Below are positions 55,163 through 64,000 of a DNA stretch of 64,000 nucleotides, in pieces (within the stretch, counting starts at the first letter, position 1; each line of letters starts with the position of its first letter). The position numbers were made by a program, and so were the translations under genes. Source of the DNA: Microlunatus sagamiharensis (GTDB lineage Bacteria > Actinomycetota > Actinomycetes > Propionibacteriales > Propionibacteriaceae); the NCBI RefSeq assembly GCF_900105785.1, contig NZ_LT629799.1, positions 1,302,001-1,366,000 on the forward strand, written 5' to 3'. Below the pieces are notes generated by a model. It was not told the origin of the DNA. It ran no database searches and saw only the letters and a program-made list of their open reading frames with translations.

Positions 55163-55213
55163 ACACATCATCGAGCCGGTCCGGAGAAGGTCCACGACCC
55201 GACGCTGGGTCAG
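55139..55213 (-). CDS. Putative Cys-containing leader peptide of the sulfate operon
   Basis: A short frame reading LTQRRVVDLLRTGSMMCRAWTPGH. It resembles the actinobacterial leader-peptide pattern LTxRxHVDLxRxxSxxCR that precedes sulfur genes. A possible -10 TATACG (55232-55227) starts transcription near 55219. The start codon is uncertain: CTG 55213, GTG 55195, or an upstream ATG (residue 16 of a longer frame) are candidates. Cysteine-limited stalling at the Cys codon is the expected control, though not proved. Confidence 0.5.
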   Translation of the reverse strand: MTQRRVVDLLRTGSMMCRAWTPGH

Positions 55214-55250
55214 CCTCGTGCGCCGCCGTATAGGCGCGGTCGCAGCAGCG

Positions 55251-55266
55251 GCCGGGAGCTCCCGGC
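55251..55266. repeat. 16-bp palindrome upstream of the sir leader
   Basis: GCCGGGAGCTCCCGGC is a perfect palindrome 38 bases from the leader reading frame, just upstream of the candidate -35 region. It may be a regulator site; the region 55063-55381 otherwise contains only the leader and the sir ribosome site. Confidence 0.5.
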
Positions 55267-55381
55267 GACGGCTGGACCTCCCTGCGGCGCGCACCATCAC
55301 ACGATCCGGCGCGCGCCGCCGCCGATCAAATCGAAATCTCACTCCGTGGGACTCGTGTCCGCATCTTGGTACGGACCGAGG

Positions 55382-56374
55382 TCAGGACTCTGGGTCTCGG
55401 CCGTGCGCCGGGTCGGGGACCGACGGCTCGGCCGGCTGGGTCCCGGGGTCGCGGTCCTCCTCGGTGTGGTCGATGCCGCTCAGCCGGGGCCAGACGTCGT
55501 CGACCGCCGCGTTGAAGGCGGCGCCGACGAGGACGGCGAGCGACATGACGTAGAGCCAGATGAGCACCGCGATCGGGGCGGCCAGCGGGCCGTAGATCGT
55601 GGTCGACCCCGCGGAGGCGTTGAGCACGAGCCGGAGCAGCACGCTGCCGAGGACCCAGATGAGCAGCGACAGCCCGGCGCCGGGCAGCCCGCTGCGCCAG
55701 CGGCTGCGCAGCGGGATCGAGCGGTTGTAGACCCCCGCCAGGAAGAGCCCGCTGGCGAGCAGCACGACGGGCCAGTAGAGCCCGCCCAGGAACTCCAGCC
55801 GGGCGGGCAGGACCCGGTTGACCAGGCCGGGCCCGGCGAGCACGAGCGGCACCAGGACGACGCCGATCAGCATCAGCGCGAGGTAGAAGACGAAGGAGAG
55901 GAGGCGCTGCTGCACGATGCCGCGCCGACCGGCGAGGCCGTACATGATCGTGATCGTGTCGACGAAGACGTTGACCGCGCGCGAGCCCGACCAGAGGGCG
56001 ACCAGGAAGCCGATCGACACCACGGCAGCGCTGCCCTGCGAGAGCACCGAGTCCAGCGTCGGGGCGAGGATGCCGTCGACGATGTCGGTGGTGAGGACGC
56101 GGCCGGCGACGGTCAGGACCTGGCGCTGGAAGCTGGCGACCTCGCCGACGTCGAACGCGCCGGCCACGAAGCCGATCAGGCCGGCGAGCCCGAAGATCAG
56201 CGGCGGCAGCGAGAGCACCGTGAAGTACGCGGCCTCGGCGGCCAGCCCCAGCACCCGGTAGCGGAAGCAGGCGAGCAGGGTCTCCTTCGCCGCCCGCCCA
56301 CCCTTGGAGCGGGCGAGCCGGGTGCGCAGCCCGAGCGGCGCGGGACGGGCGGTCGACCCCCGGCTCTCGCTCAC
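55382..56374 (-). CDS. YihY/virulence factor BrkB family membrane protein
   Basis: A 330-residue membrane protein with six hydrophobic segments. AAEAAYFTVLSLPPLIFGLAGLIG is the family's typical first segment and LWSGSRAVNVFVDTITIMYG the conserved middle. The function is not known (once mislabelled RNase BN). GTG 56374 starts it; the C-terminal tail is acidic and soluble. Confidence 0.93.
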   Translation of the reverse strand: MSESRGSTARPAPLGLRTRLARSKGGRAAKETLLACFRYRVLGLAAEAAYFTVLSLPPLIFGLAGLIGFVAGAFDVGEVASFQRQVLTVAGRVLTTDIVDGILAPTLDSVLSQGSAAVVSIGFLVALWSGSRAVNVFVDTITIMYGLAGRRGIVQQRLLSFVFYLALMLIGVVLVPLVLAGPGLVNRVLPARLEFLGGLYWPVVLLASGLFLAGVYNRSIPLRSRWRSGLPGAGLSLLIWVLGSVLLRLVLNASAGSTTIYGPLAAPIAVLIWLYVMSLAVLVGAAFNAAVDDVWPRLSGIDHTEEDRDPGTQPAEPSVPDPAHGRDPES

Positions 56375-56433
56375 GGACCCAGGCTACGGGCGCCGGGCCC
56401 GCGACCGGCGACGCGCGCGCGGGTGCCACTACC

Positions 56434-57452
56434 GTGACGCCGGTGACGAGCGTCGTCGTGGGGGCCGTGCTCGGCGTGCTCTACGTGGTCTCCCGCAACC
56501 GCGACCGCCGGCTGCTGCGCAACGGGGTGCTCCTCGTGGGGGCCGCGTGGTTCCTGGTCACGGGCGTGCTCGGGCTGCTCGCCCCCGTCGTCCCCGGGCT
56601 CGGGCTCCTGGTGCTGCTGCTGGTGGCGCTCGCGCCCGCGGCCGTCCTCGTGCTCGCCGGCTTCGCGGTCGTCAACGGGGTGCAGGTGATCCGGGCCGAG
56701 GGCCTTCCCTGGCCACCTCGCTCTCGCTGCTCGCCGGGGTCGCGCTGCTGGTGCTGCCGGTCGTCGGTCTGCTCCTCGTGCTCGCCCGAGACCCGTGGTC
56801 GCTCGGGGCCGCCGCCGTCCTGTTCTTCCTCTGCAGCTACGCGGGCGTGGTCTTCGTCGCCTTCCTCGTCTACTCCGTCGTGTACAGCCGCACGGACTTC
56901 CAGGGGCGCCCGGCCGCGCTCGTGGTGCTCGGCTCGCGCGTCATCGACGGCCGCGTGCCGCCGCTCCTGGCCAGCCGCCTCGACCGCGCGCTCGAGCTCT
57001 ACCGCGCCCAGGGCGCCACCGGACCCGCCCCGCTGCTGATCCCGACCGGCGGCAAGGGCGACGACGAGACGCGCTCGGAGGGCGCGGCGATGGCGGAGTA
57101 CCTCGTGGCGCACGGCGCGGACCCCGGCGACGTGCGGCCCGAGGTCCAGGCGCGCAACACCCGCGAGAACCTCGTGCTGTCGGCCGCGGTGCAGGCGGAG
57201 GCCGGGCGAGCAGGGCCCGCGCTGGCCGTGACGAACAACTACCACGTGCTGCGTACGGCCGTCCTCGCCCGGGAGCTCGGCAGCGACACCCAGGTCGTCG
57301 GGGCCCCGACCGCGCGCTACTACGTGCCCAGCGCGTTCCTGCGCGAGTTCGTGGCGGTCGTGGTCGAGCACAAGCGGCTGCACCTGCTGCTCGTCCTGCC
57401 CTTCGTGGCGCTGACCGTCGTCGGCATCACGGCGGTCTCCCTCGGTGCCTGA
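56434..57452 (+). pseudogene. YdcF/DUF218 (SanA/ElyC-like) membrane protein, frameshifted
   Basis: The N-terminal frame (GTG 56434) codes for membrane segments to VNGVQVIRAEG, and the C-terminal frame continues SLATSLSLLAGVALLVLP and the DUF218 domain (ALVVLGSRVIDGRVPPLLASRLDRAL, LLIPTGGKGDDETRSEGAAMAEYL, TNNYHVLRTAVLARELG). They join if one base, probably G, is added near 56703-56706. It is a true frameshift or a sequencing error. Family members act in cell-envelope or peptidoglycan metabolism; the exact role is unclear. Confidence 0.85.
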
Positions 57453-57537
57453 CCCGGGGCCCTCACCGACCCGTTCATAGGCGGCGTAAGTTCCGGGACG
57501 GACCCGGAGAGGTGCCGGGCCGGATTGGAGCCGCACC

Positions 57538-58821
57538 GTGAGCGCCGTCGCCGCACCCGCCCGCGTCCCCCTCACTCCGGACCAGCGCAGCTCGTTCCTG
57601 GCCGCGTTCCTGGGCTGGACGATGGACGCCTTCGACTACTTCATCGTGGTGCTCGTCTACGCCGACATCGCGCGCGAGTTCGGGGTCTCGCTGCCCAAGA
57701 TGGCGTTCATCACGACCGTGACGCTGCTGATGCGACCGGTGGGTGCACTGATCTTCGGGCTGTGGGCCGACCGGGTGGGGCGTCGCGTCCCGCTGATCGT
57801 CGACGTCTGCTTCTACAGCGCGGTCGGCTTCGCGTGCGCCTTCGCCCCGAACTTCACCGTGCTGATCGTCCTGCGCCTGCTGTACGGGATCGGGATGGGC
57901 GGCGAGTGGGGCCTCGGGGCGGCGCTGGCCATGGAGAAGATCCCGGCTGCGCGGCGAGGCTTCTTCTCCGGCCTGCTGCAGGAGGGCTACTCGACCGGTT
58001 ACCTGCTCGCCGCCGCGGTCTACCTCGTGCTCCACCAGGCCTTCGGGCTGGGCTGGCGCTACCTCTTCGCCTTCTCGATCCTGCCCGCGCTGATCAGCCT
58101 GATCGTGCGCAGCCGTGTCAAGGAGTCCGAGGTCTGGGAGACCACCCGGGAGCGCAAGGTCTCCAGCCAGGTCTCGGCCGCGGCGGTGTTCAAGAACCCG
58201 ACCGTCATCCGCCGCTTCGTCTTCCTCATCGTGCTGATGACCGCCTTCAACTGGATGAGCCACGGCACCCAGGACGTCTACCCGACGTTCCTCAAGGCGA
58301 CCGAGGACGGCGGCGCGGCGCTGTCGTCGGACACGGCGCTGGTCATCGCGATCGTCTACAACGTGGGTGCGATCATCGGCGGGCTCGTGTTCGGCGGCCT
58401 CTCGGAGCGGTTCGGCCGGCGCCGGATCATCGTCTTCTGCGCCGTCCTGGGCCTGCCGGTGGTGCCGATCTTCGCGTACTCCCACACCGCCGGGATGCTC
58501 GTGCTCGGCTCGTTCCTGATGCAGCTCTTCGTGCAGGGCGCCTGGGGCGTCATCCCCGCGCACCTCACCGAGCTGTCGCCCGACGAGGTCCGCGGCTTCT
58601 ACCCCGGCGTCACCTACCAGCTCGGCAACTGCCTCGCCGCCTTCAACCTGCCGATCCAGGAGGCCCTGGCCGCGAACCACGGCTACCCCTTCGCGCTGGC
58701 CGTGACGATCGTCCCGGTGCTGGTCGCCGTCGCCCTCCTCACCGCCCTCGGCCCCGAGAACCGCGGCGTCGTCTTCGGCTCGAAGGAGAGCTCCGGCGTG
58801 CTGCAGGGGAGCGCCCGCTGA
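57538..58821 (+). CDS. MFS transporter, sialic acid/carboxylate (SHS-like) family
   Basis: A 427-residue carrier with 12 hydrophobic segments. [21 protein letters not shown] at TM1 and [24 protein letters not shown] are family hallmarks of lactate/pyruvate or sialic-acid permeases, and [12 protein letters not shown] is the second-half loop. GTG 57538 starts it. The substrate is likely a small carboxylate. A repeat cluster follows. Confidence 0.9.
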   Translation: MSAVAAPARVPLTPDQRSSFLAAFLGWTMDAFDYFIVVLVYADIAREFGVSLPKMAFITTVTLLMRPVGALIFGLWADRVGRRVPLIVDVCFYSAVGFACAFAPNFTVLIVLRLLYGIGMGGEWGLGAALAMEKIPAARRGFFSGLLQEGYSTGYLLAAAVYLVLHQAFGLGWRYLFAFSILPALISLIVRSRVKESEVWETTRERKVSSQVSAAAVFKNPTVIRRFVFLIVLMTAFNWMSHGTQDVYPTFLKATEDGGAALSSDTALVIAIVYNVGAIIGGLVFGGLSERFGRRRIIVFCAVLGLPVVPIFAYSHTAGMLVLGSFLMQLFVQGAWGVIPAHLTELSPDEVRGFYPGVTYQLGNCLAAFNLPIQEALAANHGYPFALAVTIVPVLVAVALLTALGPENRGVVFGSKESSGVLQGSAR

Positions 58822-58869
58822 CCCCGGACGCCCGCGGGGCGCCCCGTGAGGTCGGCGAAGGGCCGCAGG

Positions 58870-59030
58870 ACGCCCCTGAGCCTGTCGAAGGCCCGCAGGA
58901 CGCCCCCTGAGCTGTCGAAGGGCCTCGAAGAGGTGGGCGCCTTCTGGCCTGCGGACGCCGACCCGTTCTCGGGCCCTTCGACAGGCTCAGGGAGCGTGAC
59001 GGGGCCCTTCGACAGGCTCAGGGGGCGTGA
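58870..59030. repeat. REP-like palindrome cluster
   Basis: CCCTGAGCCTGTCGAAGG (58874) and CCCTGAGCTGTCGAAGGG (58905) are followed in inverse orientation by CCCTTCGACAGGCTCAGGG at 58974 and 59005. Inverted pairs can form stem-loops and may end transcription between the convergent genes at 58821 and 59054. Confidence 0.85.
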
Positions 59031-59053
59031 TCGGGCGCCACGACCAGGGAACG

Positions 59054-60241
59054 TCAGGCCCGGGCTCGCCCGGCCTCGCGAACCTGCGCCCAGAGCTCGC
59101 GCGTCGCGTCGAGCACGTCGGACTCGGGCACGTCGTGGGTGGCGCTGGCGTGGTGGCCGCACCAGCCGTCGAGCACGCGCATGCCGCACACCTCGCAGCC
59201 GCCGTGCCAGGAGACGAGCACGCGGTGCCACGTGCGGGTCAGCGGCGCGACGTCGGCGAGGTTGGCGTAGGTGAAGACGCCGACCGTCGGCGTTCCGACC
59301 GCGCCCGCGAGGTGGCGCGGGCCGGAGTCGTTGCCGATCATGAGGTCGGCGCGGGCGAGGAGCCCGACGAGGCCGCCGAGGGTCAGCCCGCCGACCACCG
59401 TCTCGACCTCACCGTCGAAGCCCTCGGCCACGCGCGCCACCCGCTCGGCGTCCCCGGGGCCGCCGACCACGACGACGCGGGCGTCGTCGTCGGCCAGCGC
59501 CCGGGCCACCCGGCCGAGCCGGTCCTCGGGATAGCAGCGGCGCGCGTCGGTGGCGCCGGGGTGCACGACGACGAGCGGGTGGTCGTCGCGCGGGACGACC
59601 GACGCGGACGCCTCGACGTCGGCCGCGGTGACCGCGAGCCGGGGCTCCAGGCGCGTGCCCCAGGCGCCGGCGGCCGCGACGACCTCGAGCCAGCGCACGG
59701 TGTCGTGCTGGAAGGACGTGTACGGGACCCAGCGGTCGGTGCGCGGAGCGCCGGGGGCGGTCGCGCCGACGCTGACCCGGGCGCCGAGCCGGAGCAGCAG
59801 CGGGTTGGAGTTGCCACCGCCCCCGTGCAGCTGGACCGCCAGGTCGTAGCCGTACGCGCGCTGCTCCGCGCACCACGCCTCGAGCTCCTCGGGGGTCGCG
59901 TCGGGCACGTCGGACTTGACCCGTACGCCGCTGACCAGCGGCAGGCGGACGACGCGGTCGACCGGCGAGGGGCGGTCGGCCAGCAGCGCGGCGTGGTGGG
60001 CAGCGCCGAGGAGGGTGATCTCGGCGTCGGGGTAGGCCTCGCGCAGCGCGCTCAGGGCCGGTTCGGAGACCACGTAGTCGCCGATCCCGTTCGCCCGCAG
60101 CACCGCGATCCGGCGTACGCCGGGCACCACTCCGCCCGGCTGGGCGGGCAGGTCGAGGGCGGGTCCGGCGGGCGGGGTCTCGGGCACGGAGACAGCCTTA
60201 CCCGGCGCGGGCAGGGCATACGCGTCGGCCGGCGGCGTCAC
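59054..60241 (-). CDS. Glycosyltransferase family 9 protein
   Basis: A GT-B glycosyltransferase of the heptosyltransferase (GT9) family, about 395 residues. VRRIAVLRANGIGDYVVSEPALSAL is the N-terminal nucleotide-sugar loop, VVVHPGATDARRCYPEDR the donor site, and MIGNDSGPRHLAGAVGTPTVGVF the C-terminal motif; a Cys/His cluster (CEVCGMRVLDGWCGHH) follows. GTG 60241 overlaps the EamA stop (GTGA); GTG 60187 is a possible later start. It probably adds a sugar to a cell-surface glycan. Confidence 0.9.
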   Translation of the reverse strand: MTPPADAYALPAPGKAVSVPETPPAGPALDLPAQPGGVVPGVRRIAVLRANGIGDYVVSEPALSALREAYPDAEITLLGAAHHAALLADRPSPVDRVVRLPLVSGVRVKSDVPDATPEELEAWCAEQRAYGYDLAVQLHGGGGNSNPLLLRLGARVSVGATAPGAPRTDRWVPYTSFQHDTVRWLEVVAAAGAWGTRLEPRLAVTAADVEASASVVPRDDHPLVVVHPGATDARRCYPEDRLGRVARALADDDARVVVVGGPGDAERVARVAEGFDGEVETVVGGLTLGGLVGLLARADLMIGNDSGPRHLAGAVGTPTVGVFTYANLADVAPLTRTWHRVLVSWHGGCEVCGMRVLDGWCGHHASATHDVPESDVLDATRELWAQVREAGRARA

Positions 60242-61161
60242 GACGGGGAGGGGGCGGCATCGGGGTCCGCGGCCGGCGACGTCGCTCCGGGGAGCCGGCG
60301 CAGGACCAGCAGCACCCCGACCGCGGTGATCGCCAGACCGACGAGCCCGAGCAGCGTGACGGGCTCGCCGAACATCACGAACACCCACAGCATCGTCGTC
60401 GGCGGGGTCAGGTAGAGCAGGGTGCTCACCACGGTCGCGCCGCGGGTGCGGGTCAGGTAGGTGTACATCCCGTAACCGCCGAGGCTGGTCAGCACGATCA
60501 GCCAGAGCACGGCGACCCAGAAGCCGCCGTTCGCCGGCGGAGCCGCCTGGCCGGTCAGCGCGGCCGCACCCATCAGCGCGACGGCGGTGACGACGGCCTG
60601 CATGGTGACGCTCTGCATCAGCGACTCCGGCGGCCGCAGCCGCCGCGTCAGGACGGTCCCGCTGGCGAGGCAGAGCATCCCGGCGGTGGGGAGGAGGTAG
60701 GCGTACGCGGGCGCGGTGGAGGCGGCGACGTCGCCCGAGACCACGACGGCGACCCCGGCCAGCCCGACCGCCATGCCGATCCAGGTCTGCGGCGTCGACC
60801 GCTCGCCGAGGAGCCGGCCCGCCACGGTGGCTACCAGCAGGGGTTGCAAGGCGGCGATCAGGGCCGCCGTGCCGCCGTGCACCCCGTGGGCGACGCCCTC
60901 GAAGACCAGCAGGAGGTAGGCGACCTGGCACAGCAGCGCGAGCAGGCCTTGCCGCGCCCAGGCCCGCCAACCCGGCAGCGGCATCCGGCGGACGGCGGCC
61001 ACCACGAGCAGCGCGGCGGCCAGCAGCGCAAACCGCCACCCGAGCAGCGCCAGCGGAGAGCCCCCGGCGCGCACGCCCAGCTCGGCCCCCACGAAGCCCG
61101 AGCTCCACAGGACGACGAGGGCGGCGCCAGCCAGGACACCGCCGCGCCGTCCGAGGTCCAC
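60238..61161 (-). CDS. EamA/DMT family transporter
   Basis: A 307-residue drug/metabolite transporter with ten hydrophobic segments in two EamA halves (LVVLWSSGFVGAELGVRAG; TVLTRRLRPPESLMQSVTMQAVVTAV). The substrate is unknown. GTG 61161 starts it. Confidence 0.92.
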   Translation of the reverse strand: MDLGRRGGVLAGAALVVLWSSGFVGAELGVRAGGSPLALLGWRFALLAAALLVVAAVRRMPLPGWRAWARQGLLALLCQVAYLLLVFEGVAHGVHGGTAALIAALQPLLVATVAGRLLGERSTPQTWIGMAVGLAGVAVVVSGDVAASTAPAYAYLLPTAGMLCLASGTVLTRRLRPPESLMQSVTMQAVVTAVALMGAAALTGQAAPPANGGFWVAVLWLIVLTSLGGYGMYTYLTRTRGATVVSTLLYLTPPTTMLWVFVMFGEPVTLLGLVGLAITAVGVLLVLRRLPGATSPAADPDAAPSPS

Positions 61162-61221
61162 AGCCGCTGTCTACCGGACGCCAAGGCCCCTCGTCGTCGA
61201 TGACCACGGCAGGATGGCCGG

Positions 61222-61821
61222 ATGAGCGCGCAGGAGCGGCGTCGGGCGCCGCAGGAGCTGTGGATCACCGGCGACCCCGAGGCCGACCACCTGCTGACCA
61301 CCAGCGGCAACGCGCTGCTCGTCGGCATGGTGCTCGACCAGCAGATCCCGATGGAGAAGGCGTTCGCCGGGCCGCAGGTGATCGCCACGCGGATGGGCGG
61401 GACGTTCGACGTGCCGGCGATCGCCGCCCTCGAGGTCGACGACTTCGTCGCCCTGTGCGCCGAGAAGCCGGCCGTGCACCGCTTCCCGGGCTCCATGGGC
61501 AAGCGCGTCCACGAGGTCGCCCTGCGTCTCGTCGAGGAGCACGACGGGGACGCGGTGCACCTCTGGGCGGCGGTCGAGGACGGGCCGGCGCTCAAGCGGA
61601 GCATCGCCGCGCTGCCCGGCTTCGGCGACCAGAAGGCGTCGATCATGGTCGCCCTGCTCGGCAAGCGGTGGGGCGTGCGGCCCGGCGGCTGGCGCGAGGC
61701 CGCCGGGGCGTACGGCAACGAGGGCGAGTTCCGCTCGGTCGCCGACGTGGTCGACGCCGAGTCCCTGCAGAAGGTGCGCGCCTTCAAGAAGCAGGCGAAG
61801 GCCGCCGCGAAGGCCGGCTGA
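61222..61821 (+). CDS. HhH-GPD-type base-excision repair protein
   Basis: A 199-residue protein of the actinobacterial HhH-GPD family (GNALLVGMVLDQQIPMEKAFAGP, then LPGFGDQKASIMVALLGKRWGVRPGGW with the helix-hairpin-helix). It probably binds or cleaves damaged bases. The catalytic residue is not clear. CAGGAT at 61210-61215 ends six bases before ATG 61222, so the transcript may be leaderless. It overlaps no other gene and is convergent with an MFS gene three bases away. Confidence 0.9.
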   Translation: MSAQERRRAPQELWITGDPEADHLLTTSGNALLVGMVLDQQIPMEKAFAGPQVIATRMGGTFDVPAIAALEVDDFVALCAEKPAVHRFPGSMGKRVHEVALRLVEEHDGDAVHLWAAVEDGPALKRSIAALPGFGDQKASIMVALLGKRWGVRPGGWREAAGAYGNEGEFRSVADVVDAESLQKVRAFKKQAKAAAKAG

Positions 61822-61824
61822 GCC

Positions 61825-63114
61825 CTACGCCGCCTGCAGCTCCTCGTCGGGCTCTGCGGCCGGCTGGGTGCGGCTGACCGGACGCCCGCCGAGGTGGCGG
61901 TGGACCTGCCACGCCGCGCCGACGGCGACCGCGCTGATCAGCACGTGGAGGGCGACGAAGCCGACGCCCTTCCCGCCACCCCAGCCGCCGCTCAGGGCCA
62001 CGCCGGCGATCAGCGGACCCAGCGCGGAGACGCCGGTCTGCAGCCCGGTGAAGAGCCCGAGGGTCGCGCCGACGTGGCCCTGCGGGGCCAGCCCGGCGAC
62101 CAGCGGGTTGAGGACGGGGCCGTACATCGTCTCGCCGAGGGCGAAGACGCCGAAGGTGCTCACGAGCACGACCGCCGCCAGGCCCGGGAACGACGCGACG
62201 GCGCCGAGACCGACCCAGCAGGCGAGCCAGATCGCGCCGACGGCCATCAGCAGCGGCGCGGCCGGACGGTTCGCCGTCCAGCGGACCACCGCGAGCTGCA
62301 GGGCGATGAGGACGAAGCAGTTCACCGCGGCGGCGAGCCCGACGGTGCGCGCGGGCACGTCCAGGACGGTCAGCGCGTACGCGGGCAGGCCGGTGTCGAA
62401 CTGCGCGTAGAAGGCGAGCGCGAGGGCGACGGTCAGCACCGCGGTCCAGCGCAGCGCCGGGGCGGCGAGCACGAGGCGCAGGGCCTGCGCCGCCTGACCC
62501 CGCCCGCGGGGGACGTCGGCGGCGGTCGCGCCCGCGGCCGGCGTGCGCGGGACGAGCGCCATCATGCCGGCGGCGACCAGGTAGCCCGCGGCCGCGGCGC
62601 CGAACCCGACGTCGAGCCCGTCCGGACGCGCGAGGTCGACCAGGTAGCCGGCGACGAAGGCGCCGATCCCCATGCCGAGCGCCTGCCCGGCGGCCAGCCA
62701 CGCGAAGATCGTGCGGCGGTCGGTGCTGGCGCTGGTCTGCAGCAGCAGGACCGACTGCGCCGGCCCGCCCGCGGCCATGGCGAAGCCGAACGCGGTCATG
62801 CCGACGGCGTACGCGGTCGGGGTGTCGGCGAGCATCAGCGAACCCGCCGCGAGGGCCGCCGCGACCTTGGTGACGACGGCGACGAGCGCGGGGGACCAGC
62901 GGTCGGCCAGGCGGCCGCCGACCGGACCGGCCACGAGCGCGGCGACGGAGAAGAGGCTCGCCGCGACCGCGGCCACCGCCCCGCCCCACCCGCGGGTGTC
63001 GGCGGCGTACGCGTACTGGTACGGCAGCACCGTGCCCCACCCCAGCATCGCGACCGCGGAGGCCCCCACGACCCACCGACTGCCACGCCCCACGCCCTGC
63101 CCCACGACCTGCAC
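61825..63114 (-). CDS. MFS transporter
   Basis: A 429-residue membrane carrier with 12 hydrophobic segments (GWGTVLPYQYAYAAD near TM1; GPVGGRLADRWSPALVAVV is loop 2-3). GTG 63114 has GAGGAG eight bases upstream; a TTG at 63138 would add eight residues. It resembles multidrug or sugar efflux carriers. It is convergent with the HhH-GPD gene and follows the DUF5872 gene on the same strand. Confidence 0.9.
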   Translation of the reverse strand: MQVVGQGVGRGSRWVVGASAVAMLGWGTVLPYQYAYAADTRGWGGAVAAVAASLFSVAALVAGPVGGRLADRWSPALVAVVTKVAAALAAGSLMLADTPTAYAVGMTAFGFAMAAGGPAQSVLLLQTSASTDRRTIFAWLAAGQALGMGIGAFVAGYLVDLARPDGLDVGFGAAAAGYLVAAGMMALVPRTPAAGATAADVPRGRGQAAQALRLVLAAPALRWTAVLTVALALAFYAQFDTGLPAYALTVLDVPARTVGLAAAVNCFVLIALQLAVVRWTANRPAAPLLMAVGAIWLACWVGLGAVASFPGLAAVVLVSTFGVFALGETMYGPVLNPLVAGLAPQGHVGATLGLFTGLQTGVSALGPLIAGVALSGGWGGGKGVGFVALHVLISAVAVGAAWQVHRHLGGRPVSRTQPAAEPDEELQAA

Positions 63115-63195
63115 CGTCCACGCTCCTCGATCTGACAACCGAGGTTTCGCAACGAAGACTTCGATGTGGAAATTCCAGGTCGTTCCCGAGGAGTT

Positions 63196-63810
63196 TCAGG
63201 ACAGGCGCGAACGCACCCGCCCGATGCGGTCCAGCACGGTCTTGCGGTCGCCGTGCGCCCGCTCGTACGCCTCGACGCGGTCCAGCGAGCCGGCGTCGTC
63301 GAGCCGCCCGACCGCCTTGACGGCCTCCTTGGCGTCGAGGTCGGCGTAGCCGTCGACGCCGGGGTCGTCGTGGGCCCGCGCATGGGCGCCGGCCTTCTTG
63401 GCGGCGTCGGTGTTGGCGACGAACTGCTCGCCCTGCGCGCTGCCCTCGGCCTTCTTGGCGTCGGACGCCCTCTTCTCGTCCTCGCTGAGCTCGTCCCACG
63501 CATCCTTGGGCAGGTAGCGCTTGGAGGCGCCGCCCTTCTCCCGCGCGGAGCCGGTGGTCGCGGCGCCGCCGTCAGAGGTCTGCCAGTCCTCCTGGCTCCA
63601 CTGCGACAGGTGCTGCTGCGTCTCGTCCTTCTCGCCGAGGTAGCCGCCGCCCTCGCGCTCAAACGCGGCCTTGAGCAGCTGCGCCTTGCGCGCGCTCCAC
63701 TGACCGGGCTTGCCGCCCTTGTCGTCGGCCTGGACCTCGTCCTTGAGCCGCGCACGCAGGTCGGGGTCGGTGTACTTGTCCGCCCAGCTCTTCGGTGGCT
63801 TCGTCGCCAT
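63196..63810 (-). CDS. DUF5872 domain protein
   Basis: A 204-residue hydrophilic protein. WADKYTDPDLRARLKDEVQADDKGGKPGQWSARKAQLLK is the DUF5872 pattern (Pfam-type name from memory), followed by GYLGEKDETQQHLSQWSQEDWQT and DGGAATTGSAREKGGASKRYLP. It is rich in Lys/Glu/Asp and lacks membrane segments. GGAGGAG precedes ATG 63810. The function is unknown. Confidence 0.88.
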   Translation of the reverse strand: MATKPPKSWADKYTDPDLRARLKDEVQADDKGGKPGQWSARKAQLLKAAFEREGGGYLGEKDETQQHLSQWSQEDWQTSDGGAATTGSAREKGGASKRYLPKDAWDELSEDEKRASDAKKAEGSAQGEQFVANTDAAKKAGAHARAHDDPGVDGYADLDAKEAVKAVGRLDDAGSLDRVEAYERAHGDRKTVLDRIGRVRSRLS

Positions 63811-63924
63811 GGGTCTCTCCTCCAGTCGGGGTCGCCGAGGAAGCCGAACGCGCGCTCGGCGGCGGCCCAGCGCACGAGCGACTCCCCGGTGCCGCTCGTG
63901 CGGGCAGCCTAGGGACGCGCCGGC

Positions 63925-64000
63925 TCAGCCGGTGAAGAAGTGCTGGTAGTCGGGGTCGGCCCAGGTGCCGCCCCACGACCAGCCGACCTTCGCGAAGGCC
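63925..64000 (-). CDS. M15 family metallopeptidase (C-terminal end; rest outside window)
   Basis: The last 24 or so residues (KVGWSWGGTWADPDYQHFFTG) match the C-terminus of M15 peptidases of the D-Ala-D-Ala carboxypeptidase/L-Ala-D-Glu endopeptidase group; the His in DYQHF is a zinc ligand. The gene runs off the right end. Confidence 0.75.
   Translation of the reverse strand, partial: AFAKVGWSWGGTWADPDYQHFFTG

Noticed and set aside
55139-55342. Full 67-codon frame as the leader peptide
   Set aside because: The N-terminal part is Arg-rich and would begin upstream of the likely start of transcription near 55219; only the 3' part fits the leader pattern.

Overview
The window is chromosomal DNA of a high-GC actinobacterium. 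The coding style (dense GTG/ATG starts, 4-base stop/start overlaps, many likely leaderless starts), the coproporphyrin-type haem genes, the DUF3000/RNase D pair and the LexA box of Gram-positive type all point there. Nocardioidaceae or Propionibacteriaceae seems most likely, but that is an inference from gene style. I see no rRNA, tRNA, CRISPR array, prophage or intact insertion sequence.

Layout. (1) 1-19.2 kb is a housekeeping block: the tail of an RNA methyltransferase, aconitase, a HIT protein and an oxidoreductase, an SOS-box-controlled small protein, dxs, a beta-oxidation pair (thiolase plus FadB-type enzyme), RNase D, DUF3000, the haem genes hemE-cgoX-chdC, msrB and a stand-alone LigD-type polymerase. 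(2) 19.2-22.9 kb holds a small unknown gene, a Na+/H+ antiporter, a frameshifted amidohydrolase and a divergent Rieske protein. (3) 22.9-31.8 kb is a carbohydrate uptake operon (lipoprotein, two permeases, a ManA-like cupin, a nucleoside hydrolase, a Gfo/Idh dehydrogenase) with a PIG-L deacetylase and a divergent LacI regulator. (4) 31.8-42.4 kb is a sugar-catabolic island: a GH10 enzyme, three Gfo/Idh or MDR-type dehydrogenases, a PhyH-type dioxygenase, an unrecognised TIM-barrel protein, ThuA and an SDR. It is broken up by REP-like repeats that also bracket a GIY-YIG nuclease gene. (5) 42.4-48.6 kb holds mixed genes: SRPBCC, TauE/SafE, MFS, LysR, RibD-like reductase, PPK2 and a small membrane protein pair. 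(6) 48.6-55.2 kb is an assimilatory sulfate-reduction operon (sir, zinc ribbon, cysH, cysC, cysD, cysN, chelatase) preceded by a short Cys-containing leader reading frame with two mutually exclusive hairpins. (7) 55.4-64 kb holds YihY, a frameshifted YdcF-type protein, three transporters, a GT9 glycosyltransferase, an HhH-GPD protein, a DUF5872 protein and the last codons of an M15 peptidase.

How parts connect. An identical 14-bp operator-like sequence lies in front of the ABC operon and at the start of the GH10 gene, so the LacI protein probably ties transport to extracellular polysaccharide cleavage. The sulfate operon reads as one transcriptional unit whose siroheme-dependent enzyme is encoded with its own chelatase. 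Two genes (amidohydrolase near 22,095 and YdcF near 56,705) each need one base added to read through, so they are either recent pseudogenes or consensus errors.
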